Positions 8,485-17,226 of a DNA stretch of 40,050 nucleotides are shown in pieces; within the stretch, counting starts at the first letter, position 1; each line of letters begins with the position of its first letter. The notes beneath the pieces are model-generated. The model was not told the origin of the DNA and did not search any database. It saw only the letters and a program-made list of their open reading frames with translations. The stretch comes from Bacillota bacterium. Lineage in GTDB: Bacteria > Bacillota > Clostridia > Saccharofermentanales > Fastidiosipilaceae. The position numbers were made by a program, and so were the translations under genes. Location of the stretch: the NCBI GenBank assembly GCA_023388435.1, contig JAEWGG010000025.1:1-40050 (forward strand), given 5' to 3'.

Positions 8485-9561
8485 TTGCGACAGTCAAGCA
8501 AGCGAAATGGAAGACAGCAGTGTGAGCTGACACAGATATGTAATAAAAGGCGGAGCAGACCCGGCCGCCTCCCAGCCCTGGTGCTGGGGCTGGCCTTTCT
8601 GGGCACGGGTCTCCTGGGCGGGACGGGCCGCCTGGCAGCGGCGGGGGATAAGGCTCCACAGCCGCAGGCCTATGCCTCCTGGTCGGCGGGCGGCCAGGGC
8701 TATGGCGGCCGAGGCATCTATCAGGGCTGTCTGGTGCTTTCACAGACCAAGCTCTGGCTCCAGTATGGGGTGCGCTCAGCTGAGGATTTTTGCCCGGATG
8801 ACATGATGTACTGGTTGCAGGGACAGGGCCTGATTGCAGGCTGGAATCCCTGGATGGGGAGCGGCTGGCAGGAGGCCATGGTCCGCGCTTCGGGCCAGCG
8901 TATGGAGTACCTGGGCTTCGTCTCCACAGCGGGCAAGTCCCGGGAGGAGATCCGTTCCGGGCTGGTGGCTGCGGCGGACCGCCAGCAGGTGGCGATTCTG
9001 GAGATGCCCACACACTATGTGGTGACGGATATGGAGCAGTCCCGCTATTACCGTGACGTGCGCATTATGGACTCTCTAAACTATGAGGATGCGGACCAGC
9101 GTCAGGCCGCGAACTGCTCTGCCTTTGACGAGACCTACAGCTACGGGAGCCTGGGGGGCTACTACCTCTTCGGACCAGGACCAGTTTATAAGCAGGAGCA
9201 GGCTGCCCGTGCGGAGGCCCAGCGCCGCCAGAGCCGGCTCGAGCACTTCCGTCTGAATGCGCCCCTGCTCCAGCGAACCCCGGCGGGTAACTACTACATC
9301 AGTTATCATTTTGACTCGGCCCAGGGCATTAGCAATCCCCGACTCAGCCTGAGTAACGCCCAGGGGCAGAAGCTCAGCGCCCTGAGCTACCGCTGGCAGG
9401 GGGAGGAACTGCGTTTCTACCTGCCGACGACCGGCTTGGGAGGGACTTCTGGCCAGCAGGAGACCTGGCGGCTGAACCTGAGCTTCGGTCTGGAGCAGGA
9501 GGCTCGGACCTACTTCCAGACGCTGGATCTACCCCGGGGGATTTTGCCTCTCAATAAGTAG
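8485..9561 (+). CDS. Secreted C39-like cysteine peptidase family protein
   Basis: Start TTG 8485 sits five bases after AGGAGG (8474-8479); the GTG at 8479 overlaps that site and is less likely. A positively charged N-terminus is followed by a hydrophobic stretch (residues ~29-53) ending AAAG, a signal peptide or signal anchor. The core resembles peptidase C39-like/papain-fold proteins: Cys82 in YQGCLVLS, then a WLQ-G segment, His177 in PTHYVVTD and Asp196 in IMDSLNY, in the usual Cys-His-Asp order. The last ~110 residues look like a beta-rich Ig-like domain. These proteins act outside the cell on peptides or peptidoglycan, but the target here is unknown. A strong terminator follows. It is the only gene between the kinase and the ABC operon. 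Confidence 0.7.
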   Translation: MRQSSKRNGRQQCELTQICNKRRSRPGRLPALVLGLAFLGTGLLGGTGRLAAAGDKAPQPQAYASWSAGGQGYGGRGIYQGCLVLSQTKLWLQYGVRSAEDFCPDDMMYWLQGQGLIAGWNPWMGSGWQEAMVRASGQRMEYLGFVSTAGKSREEIRSGLVAAADRQQVAILEMPTHYVVTDMEQSRYYRDVRIMDSLNYEDADQRQAANCSAFDETYSYGSLGGYYLFGPGPVYKQEQAARAEAQRRQSRLEHFRLNAPLLQRTPAGNYYISYHFDSAQGISNPRLSLSNAQGQKLSALSYRWQGEELRFYLPTTGLGGTSGQQETWRLNLSFGLEQEARTYFQTLDLPRGILPLNK

Positions 9562-9643
9562 GGCGGACTGTCTGTCACTGCGGGTCCCCCTGGATCTGAG
9601 AACCGGACAGCAGTATCAGGGAAATAGATAGATATGCAGTTCA

Positions 9644-9667
9644 GGCGGCCCAATGGGCCGCCTTTTT
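9644..9667 (+). terminator. Rho-independent terminator
   Basis: GGCGGCCC (9644-9651) pairs perfectly with GGGCCGCC (9655-9662) around a 3-base loop, followed by five T. It ends transcription of the C39-like gene before the sugar ABC operon. Confidence 0.9.
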
Positions 9668-9710
9668 GCTTCTTGGCTCCAGGCCTTCGTGGGCTGCTGC
9701 CCTGGACAGG

Positions 9711-9740
9711 GGCCAGACTGGGCCAGACTGGGGTCAGACG
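9711..9740. repeat. Short tandem repeat GGCCAGACTG
   Basis: Two exact 10-base copies (9711-9720, 9721-9730) are followed by a degenerate third (GGGTCAGACG). It lies in the 280-base region between the terminator and the ABC operon. The function is unknown; it could be a regulator-binding array or simple slippage. Confidence 0.6.
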
Positions 9741-9833
9741 TAGGGCGGACGGAGGCCAGTCCGAGGAGACTTCAAACAGATTTGTATAAAATGCACTGAG
9801 CAAATAGCTACGAAGCCTTCTGTGCTCAGCAAC

Positions 9834-9862
9834 TTGACAAGGACATTCCCAGAGCATACCCT
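9834..9862 (+). promoter_or_regulatory. Candidate promoter of the sugar ABC/kinase operon
   Basis: A perfect TTGACA (9834-9839) is followed after 17 bases by the weak -10 TACCCT (9857-9862). A weak -10 with a perfect -35 would fit an activator-dependent promoter. An isolated TATAAA at 9785 has no good -35. Confidence 0.4.
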
Positions 9863-9944
9863 TGAACACAGAATAGGAGCTGGTGGCAGCCCTTTGCTCC
9901 ACTGGCCTCCGAGACAGACTGGAACGTAGTTTAGGAGGTGTTCG

Positions 9945-10925
9945 ATGAAACGCTTAATGGCAGCTCTGATGGCCTCGGCACTGGTTCTGGGAATGGTGGC
10001 CTGTGGAGGGCAGCAAGCTGGGAACAGCGACCAGACGACGGGCGGACAGACGGAAGGCAAGGGCCGCATCCTCGGCTACACCTGTATGGATGGGACGAAC
10101 CCCTTCTTCGTGACCATCCGCGAGAAGATGGAAGAACTGGTCAAGGCTAAGGGCGACAAGCTGGTCTCCGCCGATCCAGGAAATGACGTCAGCAAGCAGA
10201 TCTCACAGGTCTCCGACATGCTCTCCCAGCACCTGGACGGCCTGTTCATGAACCCCGTTGACGCCAAGGGCATCATGCCAGCCCTCGACGAGGCCAAGGC
10301 GGCGAAGGTGCCGATGGTCGGCTTCGACACAGAAGTCGCAGAGATGAGCTATCTGGTTTCCTACACGGGCTCAGACAACTACAACGCAGGTAAGGTGGTG
10401 GGCGAGGACCTTGTCAAAAAACGTCCTGAAGGTGGAAAAATCATTGTCCTGGACTCGCCGACCATGCAATCTGTTGTGGACCGCACCAACGGCTTCCTGG
10501 ACGTGGTCAAGAAGAGTGGCAAATTTACGATTGCCGCCCAGCAGGACGCCAAGGGCAACCTCCAGGAGGCCATGAAGCTGACGGAGGACCTGCTCCAGGC
10601 CCACGGCGACGCGATCTGTATTTTTGGCGGCAACGATCCGACGGCCCTCGGCGCCATGGCGGCGGCGGAGTCGGCGGGCAAGAAAAAGGGTGAGCTCCTG
10701 ATTTATGGCGTCGACGGTTCGCCGGACGTCAAGGCCCAGCTGGCCAAGGGGGACTCGCTGATGGAGGGCACAGGCGCCCAGTCGCCGGTGGCCATCGCGG
10801 AGAAGGCCGTGCAGATTATGTATGACTATCTGGATGGCAAGAAGGTTGAGGCCCGCTACCCTGTCGACACGTTTTTGATCACGGCGGACAACGTCAAGGA
10901 CTACGGCACGGACGGCTGGCAGTGA
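9945..10925 (+). CDS. Sugar ABC transporter substrate-binding lipoprotein (ribose/galactose type)
   Basis: This 326-residue protein begins with a lipoprotein signal (MKRLMAALMASALVLGMVAC); Cys20 would be lipidated, tethering it outside the membrane. After a Gly/Gln/Thr spacer comes a periplasmic-binding-protein type I fold (Peripla_BP_4): TNPFFVTIREKMEEL, then the GLFMNP segment, MVGFDTE, and IFGGNDPTALG. It captures a monosaccharide, most likely a pentose or hexose, for the ATPase and permease encoded next. AGGAGG lies just upstream of ATG 9945. The downstream isomerase and xylulokinase point to D-lyxose or a related sugar, but ligand residues cannot be assigned by eye. A long hairpin after the gene may keep its mRNA more abundant than the rest of the operon. 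Confidence 0.9.
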   Translation: MKRLMAALMASALVLGMVACGGQQAGNSDQTTGGQTEGKGRILGYTCMDGTNPFFVTIREKMEELVKAKGDKLVSADPGNDVSKQISQVSDMLSQHLDGLFMNPVDAKGIMPALDEAKAAKVPMVGFDTEVAEMSYLVSYTGSDNYNAGKVVGEDLVKKRPEGGKIIVLDSPTMQSVVDRTNGFLDVVKKSGKFTIAAQQDAKGNLQEAMKLTEDLLQAHGDAICIFGGNDPTALGAMAAAESAGKKKGELLIYGVDGSPDVKAQLAKGDSLMEGTGAQSPVAIAEKAVQIMYDYLDGKKVEARYPVDTFLITADNVKDYGTDGWQ

Positions 10926-10971
10926 TTGGCTGGGACTTCAGCGGCTGTAGCCTGAATGCTTGAGAGCCTGC

Positions 10972-11005
10972 GGGGCCTTCTCCCACGTTGCTAGGAGAGG
11001 GCCCC
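10972..11005 (+). other. Intercistronic hairpin after the binding-protein gene
   Basis: GGGGCCTTCTCC (10972-10983) pairs with GGAGAGGGCCCC (10994-11005) with one G-U pair and a 10-base loop. No T-run follows, so it is probably an mRNA-stabilising or partial-termination structure rather than a full terminator. It would favour excess binding protein over ATPase and permease. Confidence 0.65.
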
Positions 11006-11042
11006 TGGCATAAAAGGGCAGGAAGCGGAGGAAGGAGAGACT

Positions 11043-12527
11043 ATGGCGCGACTCTTAGAGATGCGGGGCATTTCCAAGAGCTTCCCGGGTGTGAAGGCTC
11101 TGGATGATATCCATTTTGAGCTGGAGGCGGGGGAGGTCCACGCCCTTCTGGGTGAGAATGGCGCGGGGAAGTCCACCCTGATTAAGGTCCTGGGGGGGAT
11201 TTACCGGGCCGACGAGGGGGAGATCTGGATGGAGGGCCAGCGGCGGCAGATTCAGCAGGTGGTTGACGCTGAGGCGGCGGGGATCTCCATTATTCACCAG
11301 GAATTGGTCCTGGTACCCCAGTTGACGGTGGCGGAGAATATTTATCTGGGCCGGGAGCAGGGGCCGGGCTGCCTCGTCCGACGGAGGCAGATGCTCCAGG
11401 AGGCCCAGGAGCTCCTGGACCGCCTGCAGATACCGATCCGGGCCAGCAGGCGTATCGCCGAACTCTCGATAGCGGAGCAGCAGATGGTCGAGATCGCCAA
11501 GGCCCTGTCTCGCCAGGCCCGAATTCTGGTCATGGACGAGCCCAGCTCCTCCATCTCAGACTCCGAGGTGGAGAAGCTTTTTGGTATGATTCGCGAGCTG
11601 CGGGCGAAGGGCGTGGGCATCATCTATATCTCCCACAAGATGAGCGAGCTCGAGGAGATTTGTGACCGGGTCACGGTGATGCGTGACGGTCGCACGGTGG
11701 CCACCCTGCGCCAGGAGGACTGCAGCAAGGACGAGCTGATCTCGTTGATGGTAGGGCGCACCCTGACACGCTACTTTATCCGTGACTTCCAGGACAGCCC
11801 AGGCCCTGAGATACTCCGTGTGGAGGCTTTGCGGGATGGGGAAAAAGTCCAGAACCTCAGCTTCAGCCTGCATGAGGGGGAGATTGTCGGTTTTGCCGGC
11901 CTGATCGGAGCTGGACGCAGTGAGGCCATGCAGCTGCTCTTTGGCCTGCGCCGAGTCCAGGGTGGGCAGATCTATCTACACGGCGAGCCCATACAGATTA
12001 AGAGTCCTCAGGAGGCCATGAGCCGGGGCCTGGCCCTCGTCCCTGAAAGTCGCAAGGACCAGGGGCTTTACATGGAGAAGGATCTCTACTTCAACACCAG
12101 TATCGAGGTCCTCTCGCAGTTCATCCGCCACGGCTGGGTACGGCGGAGTCGGGAGCGGGAGATCGCCCGACGTTCTTGTGAGCAGATGCGGGTCAAGACC
12201 GCTTCGCTCTCCAATAAAATTTCCTCACTCTCTGGCGGCAACCAGCAGAAGGTGTTAATCGGACGCTGGCTGGCGACAGCCCCGCGTATCCTCATCCTCG
12301 ATGAGCCGACACGCGGTATCGACGTCGGGGCCAAGGCGGAAATCTACAGCATTATCAATGAACTGGCTAAGTCTGGGGTGAGTATCATTCTTATCTCCTC
12401 GGAACTGCCGGAGGTCATCAACATGAGCGACCGCATCTACGTCATGGCCCACGGCGCCGTCCGGGCCTGCTTCCGCCATGACGAGGTCAGTCAGGAGCGC
12501 ATCATGCACGCCGCGGCGGCGGAATAA
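11043..12527 (+). CDS. Sugar ABC transporter ATP-binding protein, duplicated (RbsA/MglA type)
   Basis: The 494-residue protein has two ABC domains in tandem. The first carries Walker A GENGAGKST (37-45), a divergent signature LSIAEQQ and Walker B VMDEPSSSI. The second has the degenerate Walker A GLIGAGRSE, signature LSGGNQQK and Walker B ILDEPTRGID. A canonical first site with a degenerate second Walker A is typical of the CUT2 family. It powers sugar import together with the following permease. It lies 117 bases after the binding-protein gene and 12 bases before the permease gene, with a GGAGGAAGGAG ribosome site. Length and order (binding protein, ATPase, permease) are those of ribose/galactoside systems. 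Confidence 0.95.
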   Translation: MARLLEMRGISKSFPGVKALDDIHFELEAGEVHALLGENGAGKSTLIKVLGGIYRADEGEIWMEGQRRQIQQVVDAEAAGISIIHQELVLVPQLTVAENIYLGREQGPGCLVRRRQMLQEAQELLDRLQIPIRASRRIAELSIAEQQMVEIAKALSRQARILVMDEPSSSISDSEVEKLFGMIRELRAKGVGIIYISHKMSELEEICDRVTVMRDGRTVATLRQEDCSKDELISLMVGRTLTRYFIRDFQDSPGPEILRVEALRDGEKVQNLSFSLHEGEIVGFAGLIGAGRSEAMQLLFGLRRVQGGQIYLHGEPIQIKSPQEAMSRGLALVPESRKDQGLYMEKDLYFNTSIEVLSQFIRHGWVRRSREREIARRSCEQMRVKTASLSNKISSLSGGNQQKVLIGRWLATAPRILILDEPTRGIDVGAKAEIYSIINELAKSGVSIILISSELPEVINMSDRIYVMAHGAVRACFRHDEVSQERIMHAAAAE

Positions 12528-12539
12528 GGAGGAGAGCAT

Positions 12540-13580
12540 ATGACGGTGACGAAAAAGAAAAAAAGTGAGAAGCTGGGCTTACAGCAGTCGGGGGCCCAGT
12601 TCATCCGCGAGAATCTGGGCGTGCTGGTGGCCCTTCTGGTGCTGATCTGCTTCCTGGCGCTCAATCCCCTGACCAGCAGAAACTTCCTCGCACAGAAAAA
12701 TATATTTAACGTCCTGCGTCAGATATCGGACAACATACTTCTGGCCTGTGGCATGACGATGGTGATTATCCTGGGCGGCATTGACCTCTCCGTCGGCGCG
12801 GTCATCGCCCTGTCCGGTGTGCTCAGCGCAGGCTGCGTGACCCGCCTCGGCCTGCCCCTTGTGCCGGCCCTGCTCGTCGGTCTGTTAATCGGTCTTGCCG
12901 TCGGCGTCTTCAATGGTCTTGTGGCCTCCAAAACAAGCATTCCCCCCTTCATTGTGACCCTGGCCACCATGAATATTGCCCGCGGCCTGGCCGGGGTCTA
13001 TACGGGAGGCTCCCCCGTCCGCGTCATGACGGCTGAGTGGAAGTGGCTCGGTACAGGCTATGTGGGGGCCGTGCCCATCCCGGTCATTGTCATGCTTGTC
13101 GTCATGGGCCTCTCGGTCTTTATTCTGAATGGGACAAAAATTGGCCGTCACATCTATGCGGTCGGCGGCAATTCCCAGGCGGCGAAATTCTCTGGAATCC
13201 GTGTCAGCCGCGTCAAGTTTTTTGTCTACGCCTATTCTGGTCTGATGGCCGGACTGGCGGGTATAGTCCTGGCCTCGCGCATGTACTCCGGCCAGCCCAC
13301 GGCGGGGGAGGGGGCGGAGATGGACGCCATCGCCGCCGTCGTCATCGGTGGAACTTCCATGATGGGCGGCTCGGGTAAGCTGGGCGGAACCTTCATCGGC
13401 GCGCTGATCATCGGTTTCCTCAACAACGGCCTGAACCTCATGAATGTCAATTCCTTCTGGAAGACGGTCATCAAGGGCGTGGTAATCCTCCTCGCCGTCC
13501 TTCTGGACTACCTGAAAATGATTAAGCGGCGTGAACAGAATCAGGCGAGCCTGGCGAAAAGAGAGGCGGCCCAGGCCTAA
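12540..13580 (+). CDS. Sugar ABC transporter permease (RbsC/MglC type)
   Basis: This 346-residue membrane protein of the CUT2 permease family has about ten hydrophobic segments. The family signature MVIILGGIDLSVG lies near residues 74-86, and the conserved late motif AAVVIGGTSMMGGSGKLGGT marks the coupling region. It forms the membrane channel, probably as a homodimer, with the duplicated ATPase encoded 12 bases upstream. GGAGGAG precedes the ATG. The C-terminal tail is charged (KRREQNQASLAKRE), as expected for the cytoplasmic end. Confidence 0.95.
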   Translation: MTVTKKKKSEKLGLQQSGAQFIRENLGVLVALLVLICFLALNPLTSRNFLAQKNIFNVLRQISDNILLACGMTMVIILGGIDLSVGAVIALSGVLSAGCVTRLGLPLVPALLVGLLIGLAVGVFNGLVASKTSIPPFIVTLATMNIARGLAGVYTGGSPVRVMTAEWKWLGTGYVGAVPIPVIVMLVVMGLSVFILNGTKIGRHIYAVGGNSQAAKFSGIRVSRVKFFVYAYSGLMAGLAGIVLASRMYSGQPTAGEGAEMDAIAAVVIGGTSMMGGSGKLGGTFIGALIIGFLNNGLNLMNVNSFWKTVIKGVVILLAVLLDYLKMIKRREQNQASLAKREAAQA

Positions 13581-13595
13581 GAAAGGAGCTGGCCC

Positions 13596-14726
13596 TTGCG
13601 CGGTATCTTGGTGGCGGGCCACCTGGCCCTGGACTATACGCCAGAACTCTCTGGTTTTGCGCGCCTGCTGGGCGGGCCTGAGTTTGCGGGGCGGCAGCTG
13701 AATTCTGGAGCGCCCAGACCACAGGACTATTTCGGCCAGATGGAAGCTGGAAAACTTTACAGCACGGGGGGCCTGGCCGTGACCGTGGGAGGCTGCGTGA
13801 GCAATGTAGGCAGGGCGCTGGCACATTTCGGGGCCCCCAGCAGGCTGGTGGCCCGCGTAGGGGATGACTGCCATGCCGACCTGGTCCAGACCCAACTGTC
13901 TGCCGCGGGTTTGGAGCTGCGCTTGCGGCGCGGGGCCCAGTTGCGGACAAGCACCAGCCTGGTGCTGAATCTGCCGGGCTGCGACCGTATTTTCTGGCAC
14001 GATGCGGGGGCGAATGTCCACTTCACAGGAGCGGACTTGGAGGGGGAGGACTTCGCCTGGGCCCAGCTTTTTCACTTCGGTTATCCGCCTCTGCTGCCCT
14101 ATTTTTATCGGAATCCAGAGGCCCTGGCCGAACTCTTCGCCCGGGCCCAGGCGGCGGGTTGCCGCTGCTCTCTGGATCTGGTGGCTATGGATGAGGGCCA
14201 GGAGGCCGCTCGGGCGGACTGGCCGCGCATTCTAGCTAAGGCCCTTCCCTACGTGGATTACTTCGTCCCCTCCTTCGAGGAACTGGCGGCCCTGCTCCTG
14301 CCAGAACGCTATCGCGAGCTTCGGCACAAGGCCCGGGGAGGAGACGTTTGCGCCCTCCTGGACTGGGAGGAGGATGTCTATCCTCTGGCCCACAAGGCTC
14401 TGGATCTGGGCTGTAAAGAGCTGCTGCTCAAGTGTGGGCTAAAAGGTCTCTGCCTGTGCCGACGTGAGGCGGATGGAAGCATCTTCTGCCAGTGTCAGGA
14501 GGCCATACCTGCCCGTCGCCTGGTCTCAGCTTCCGGGGCGGGAGACACAGCCATTGCCGCCTTCCTGCTGGCTACGGTCCAGGGTCTCAGTACAGAATTC
14601 CGGCTGGGCCTCGCGGCCCTGGCGGGTTCCCACGCGGTGGAGTCCGCCGACAGCCTGGCGGAGATGCCCAGCTGGGAGGGCCTGCAGGCGGAGTGGACGG
14701 CCTGCAGCTGCGGCGGGCGAAGCTGA
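13596..14726 (+). CDS. PfkB/ribokinase-family carbohydrate kinase
   Basis: This PfkB-family kinase has 376 residues, longer than the ~310 usual for ribokinase. Start TTG 13596 follows GAAAGGAG at 7 bases. An N-terminal strand ILVAGHLALD is followed by a GGxVSNVGRAL segment (sugar-binding GG motif), then the second signature with the anion hole and catalytic base, SASGAGDTAIAAF (Asp317). Insertions near 255-285 and a Cys-rich C-terminus are unusual. It phosphorylates a sugar or nucleoside-like substrate with ATP. It lies 15 bases after the permease gene, so it probably acts on the imported sugar or on a product of the isomerase (for example a ketose). The exact substrate is unknown. Confidence 0.85.
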   Translation: MRGILVAGHLALDYTPELSGFARLLGGPEFAGRQLNSGAPRPQDYFGQMEAGKLYSTGGLAVTVGGCVSNVGRALAHFGAPSRLVARVGDDCHADLVQTQLSAAGLELRLRRGAQLRTSTSLVLNLPGCDRIFWHDAGANVHFTGADLEGEDFAWAQLFHFGYPPLLPYFYRNPEALAELFARAQAAGCRCSLDLVAMDEGQEAARADWPRILAKALPYVDYFVPSFEELAALLLPERYRELRHKARGGDVCALLDWEEDVYPLAHKALDLGCKELLLKCGLKGLCLCRREADGSIFCQCQEAIPARRLVSASGAGDTAIAAFLLATVQGLSTEFRLGLAALAGSHAVESADSLAEMPSWEGLQAEWTACSCGGRS

Positions 14727-14751
14727 GCTCCCAGTCGGAGCTTCGCCCGCC
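14712..14751 (+). other. Perfect 13-bp intercistronic hairpin
   Basis: GGCGGGCGAAGCT (14712-14724) and its exact reverse complement (14739-14751) flank a 14-base loop. The left arm runs into the PfkB stop codon. No T-run follows. It may modulate expression of the isomerase relative to the transporter and kinase. Confidence 0.75.
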
Positions 14752-14810
14752 AGGTTTCCTGGCTAGTACATACTAATGAGAGCAAACGAGGACATAGAGG
14801 AGGAAGCAGC

Positions 14811-15494
14811 ATGTTGCGCAGTGCAGTGAATCAGTATATTGACGAGGCCCGAGCGTTCATGGAGGAGCGGGGATTTTGCCTGCCTCCCTACGCCCACTGG
14901 AGCCCTGAGGACTGGGAGGGGCATCCAGAGCAGCTGGCCGTGGCCCGTAAGCTGGGCCTGGGCTGGGATCTCAGTGACTACGGTTCGGGGGACTTTCTCA
15001 CTCGGGGGCTCCTGCTTTTTACCCTCCGCAACGGTCTGATCCACGAGGAGGGGAGCCGACCCTATGCGGAAAAAATCATGATTGTCCGCGAACAGCAGGA
15101 GACGCCGTATCACTTTCACTGGAACAAGATGGAGGACATCATCAACCGGGGCGGGGCGAAGCTTATGGTCCAGGTCTACCAGGCCAGTCCAGAGGAGGCC
15201 CTCGACATGGAGGCGCCCGTGCTGGTCGATGTCGACGGCCTGGAGTATGCGGTGGAGGCGGGTGCCATTATCTGCCTGGAAGAGGGCCAGAGCATCCGCC
15301 TCAAGCCCTATCAGTACCACCGTTTCTGGGCGGAGGGTGGCAGTTGTCTCGTAGGGGAGGTCTCGATGGTCAATGACGACTGTAGGGACAATCGTTTCCT
15401 GGAGGAACTGCCTCGCTTCTCAGAGATTGAGGAGGATGAGGCCTGCCGCTACCACCTCTGCAATGCCTATCCTGAGCCCGGTGCAGGCCGCTAG
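14811..15494 (+). CDS. D-lyxose isomerase (cupin-fold D-lyxose ketol-isomerase)
   Basis: This 227-residue protein matches the YdaE-like D-lyxose isomerase family along its length. The cupin metal site is visible: His101 and His103 in PYHFHW, Glu108 in KMEDI and His170 in YQYHRFW. The block EDIINRGGAKLMVQVY is a family hallmark. The enzyme interconverts D-lyxose and D-xylulose, and family members also convert D-mannose to D-fructose, using a divalent metal. AGGAGG lies about 8 bases ahead of ATG 14811. The xylulokinase next door would phosphorylate its D-xylulose product, giving a direct route to the pentose phosphate pathway. The pairing makes D-lyxose the better guess than D-mannose for this locus. 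Confidence 0.88.
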   Translation: MLRSAVNQYIDEARAFMEERGFCLPPYAHWSPEDWEGHPEQLAVARKLGLGWDLSDYGSGDFLTRGLLLFTLRNGLIHEEGSRPYAEKIMIVREQQETPYHFHWNKMEDIINRGGAKLMVQVYQASPEEALDMEAPVLVDVDGLEYAVEAGAIICLEEGQSIRLKPYQYHRFWAEGGSCLVGEVSMVNDDCRDNRFLEELPRFSEIEEDEACRYHLCNAYPEPGAGR

Positions 15495-15610
15495 TGGCTG
15501 TGTGGCACTGCGCCTTGTACGGTGAAGCAGTCCGCTCAGTCTCTTTGTCGTTCCTGAATTAAAAAGGCTGAGCGCGGCGGGGCGGCTCTTGAGAGCGCCA
15601 AGGAGTAGCT

Positions 15611-17107
15611 ATGTACTATTTAGGAATTGACTTGGGAACTTCGGCGGTAAAAATGCTGTTATTGGATGAGGAACAGCGGCCGGTACGGAAATTCAGTCGC
15701 AGTTATCCCATTAGCTACCCCGCAGCGGGCTGGTCTGAACAGCGACCAGAGGACTGGTGGGCGGCAGTCAAGGAGGGACTACAGGAGCTCGCCGACTTCG
15801 CGAGGGGGGAGATTGCATCCATTGCCCTCTCAGGCCAGATGCACGGTCTGGTCTGTCTGGACAAGGAGGGCCAGGTGCTCCGTCCCGCCATGCTCTGGAA
15901 TGATAGCAGGGCCCAGGCCGAGACCACAGAACTGAATGAGGGGCTGGGTGTGGAGCGGCTGCTTGAGGAGACGGGGAACATCGCCTTCGCTGGCTTCACC
16001 GCCCCGAAGATCCTGTGGCTGCGGGCCCATGAGCCAGACTGCTTTCGCCGCACGCGGTGGATGCTCCTGCCCAAGGACTACATCAAGTTCTGTCTGACCG
16101 GAGGTCTGAGCACGGACTGCTCGGACGCCTCGGGAACCCTCCTTTTCGATGTCCGCCGCCGATGCTGGTCCCAGCAGATGCTCGACTTCTGTGCGATCGA
16201 TGAGACGATGCTGGGGAAGGTCTACGAAAGCTGGATGCCCGTGGGCCGACTGCGTCCCGACCTGGCCTCAGAGCTGGGTATTCGCGGGGACTGCCAGGTG
16301 GCGGCTGGGGCCAGTGACAACGCCGCTGCCGCCCTGGGTACGGGGGTACTTGGCAAGGATGCCTGCATGGTCTCACTGGGTACCAGCGGAACAGTCCTGC
16401 TGTCAGGGGCCTACCGACAGGTGGCGGCTCCCTATGGCGTCCATTCCTTCGCCCATGCGGACGGGGCCTACCTTCTCCTGGGCTGTATGCTGGCTGCGGC
16501 ATCCTGTGTGGGCTGGTGGTCGGAGCAGATCCTGCATACGAAGCCAGAAGACATGGCCATAGCCGCCCCCGATCCCCGCATGGCCCAGCTCTTTTTTCTG
16601 CCCTACCTGATGGGGGAACGCTCCCCGCATAATGATCCGTCCGTTCGGGGGGCCTTTATAGGCCTCGATATGGAGCAGAAGCGGGAGGATCTGAGTCGGG
16701 CCATTTTGGAAGGGGTGGCCTTCGGCCTCCGCGACTCTCTGGAGCAGGTCCGCGAACAGGGGCTGGAGATTCGGCGCTTGCGCCTCTGTGGCGGGGGGGC
16801 CAGGAATCCGCTCTGGCAGCACATTTTGGCGGCCGTCTTTCGCTGCGATATTGAGCTATTGGAGGCGGAGGAGGGGGCGGCCCTGGGAGCAGCTCTGTTG
16901 GCGGCTGTCTGTGCGGGCCGCTTTTCCTCAGTGAAAGAGGCTGTGGCGCAGACGGTGCGGGTTCGGGAGACCATTCGCCCTCAGGCGGACTGGCTTGCTT
17001 TCTATGAGGCAAAATACCGGGATTTCAGCCGTCTCTACCCAGCTCTGAGAGGTCTCTGTAAGGCCCCCGGGACAGAAAAATTCGTAGAAAAGGCGCTGCG
17101 GGAGTGA
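15611..17107 (+). CDS. xylB: Xylulokinase
   Basis: This 498-residue FGGY kinase is close to the usual XylB length. Residues expected for xylulokinase are present: Asp6 in LGIDLGTSAVK, Met77-His78 in SGQMHGLV, the catalytic Asp236 in AGASDNAAAALG, and the C-terminal LCGGGARNPLW motif. It converts D-xylulose plus ATP to D-xylulose-5-phosphate. It follows the D-lyxose isomerase by 116 bases. In that gap a small hairpin (15581-15599) sits immediately before the AAGGAG ribosome site, which could tune translation. It is probably the last gene of the sugar operon, facing a convergent glycosyltransferase gene. Confidence 0.93.
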   Translation: MYYLGIDLGTSAVKMLLLDEEQRPVRKFSRSYPISYPAAGWSEQRPEDWWAAVKEGLQELADFARGEIASIALSGQMHGLVCLDKEGQVLRPAMLWNDSRAQAETTELNEGLGVERLLEETGNIAFAGFTAPKILWLRAHEPDCFRRTRWMLLPKDYIKFCLTGGLSTDCSDASGTLLFDVRRRCWSQQMLDFCAIDETMLGKVYESWMPVGRLRPDLASELGIRGDCQVAAGASDNAAAALGTGVLGKDACMVSLGTSGTVLLSGAYRQVAAPYGVHSFAHADGAYLLLGCMLAAASCVGWWSEQILHTKPEDMAIAAPDPRMAQLFFLPYLMGERSPHNDPSVRGAFIGLDMEQKREDLSRAILEGVAFGLRDSLEQVREQGLEIRRLRLCGGGARNPLWQHILAAVFRCDIELLEAEEGAALGAALLAAVCAGRFSSVKEAVAQTVRVRETIRPQADWLAFYEAKYRDFSRLYPALRGLCKAPGTEKFVEKALRE

Positions 17108-17162
17108 ACTGCGGCCCCAAATATGGATGCGATACATAGACTTCGCTGGCCAGCCTCACGGA

Positions 17163-17208
17163 GGGCCTGGTCTCGCTGCTCAAGCGGGCCCAGGCCCTTC
17201 GGCTTTTT
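17163..17208 (+). terminator. Possible terminator after xylB
   Basis: GGGCCTGG (17163-17170) pairs with CCAGGCCC (17190-17197), with an inner CGCT/AGCG stem. A five-T run starts six bases after the stem, farther than ideal. It is the only candidate in the gap between the convergent xylB and glycosyltransferase genes. Confidence 0.4.
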
Positions 17209-17226
17209 CCTGCGCCTCACGTGTGC

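Noticed and set aside
12885..14075. 396-codon minus ORF
   Set aside because: It lies opposite the permease and PfkB genes, which have clear family motifs.
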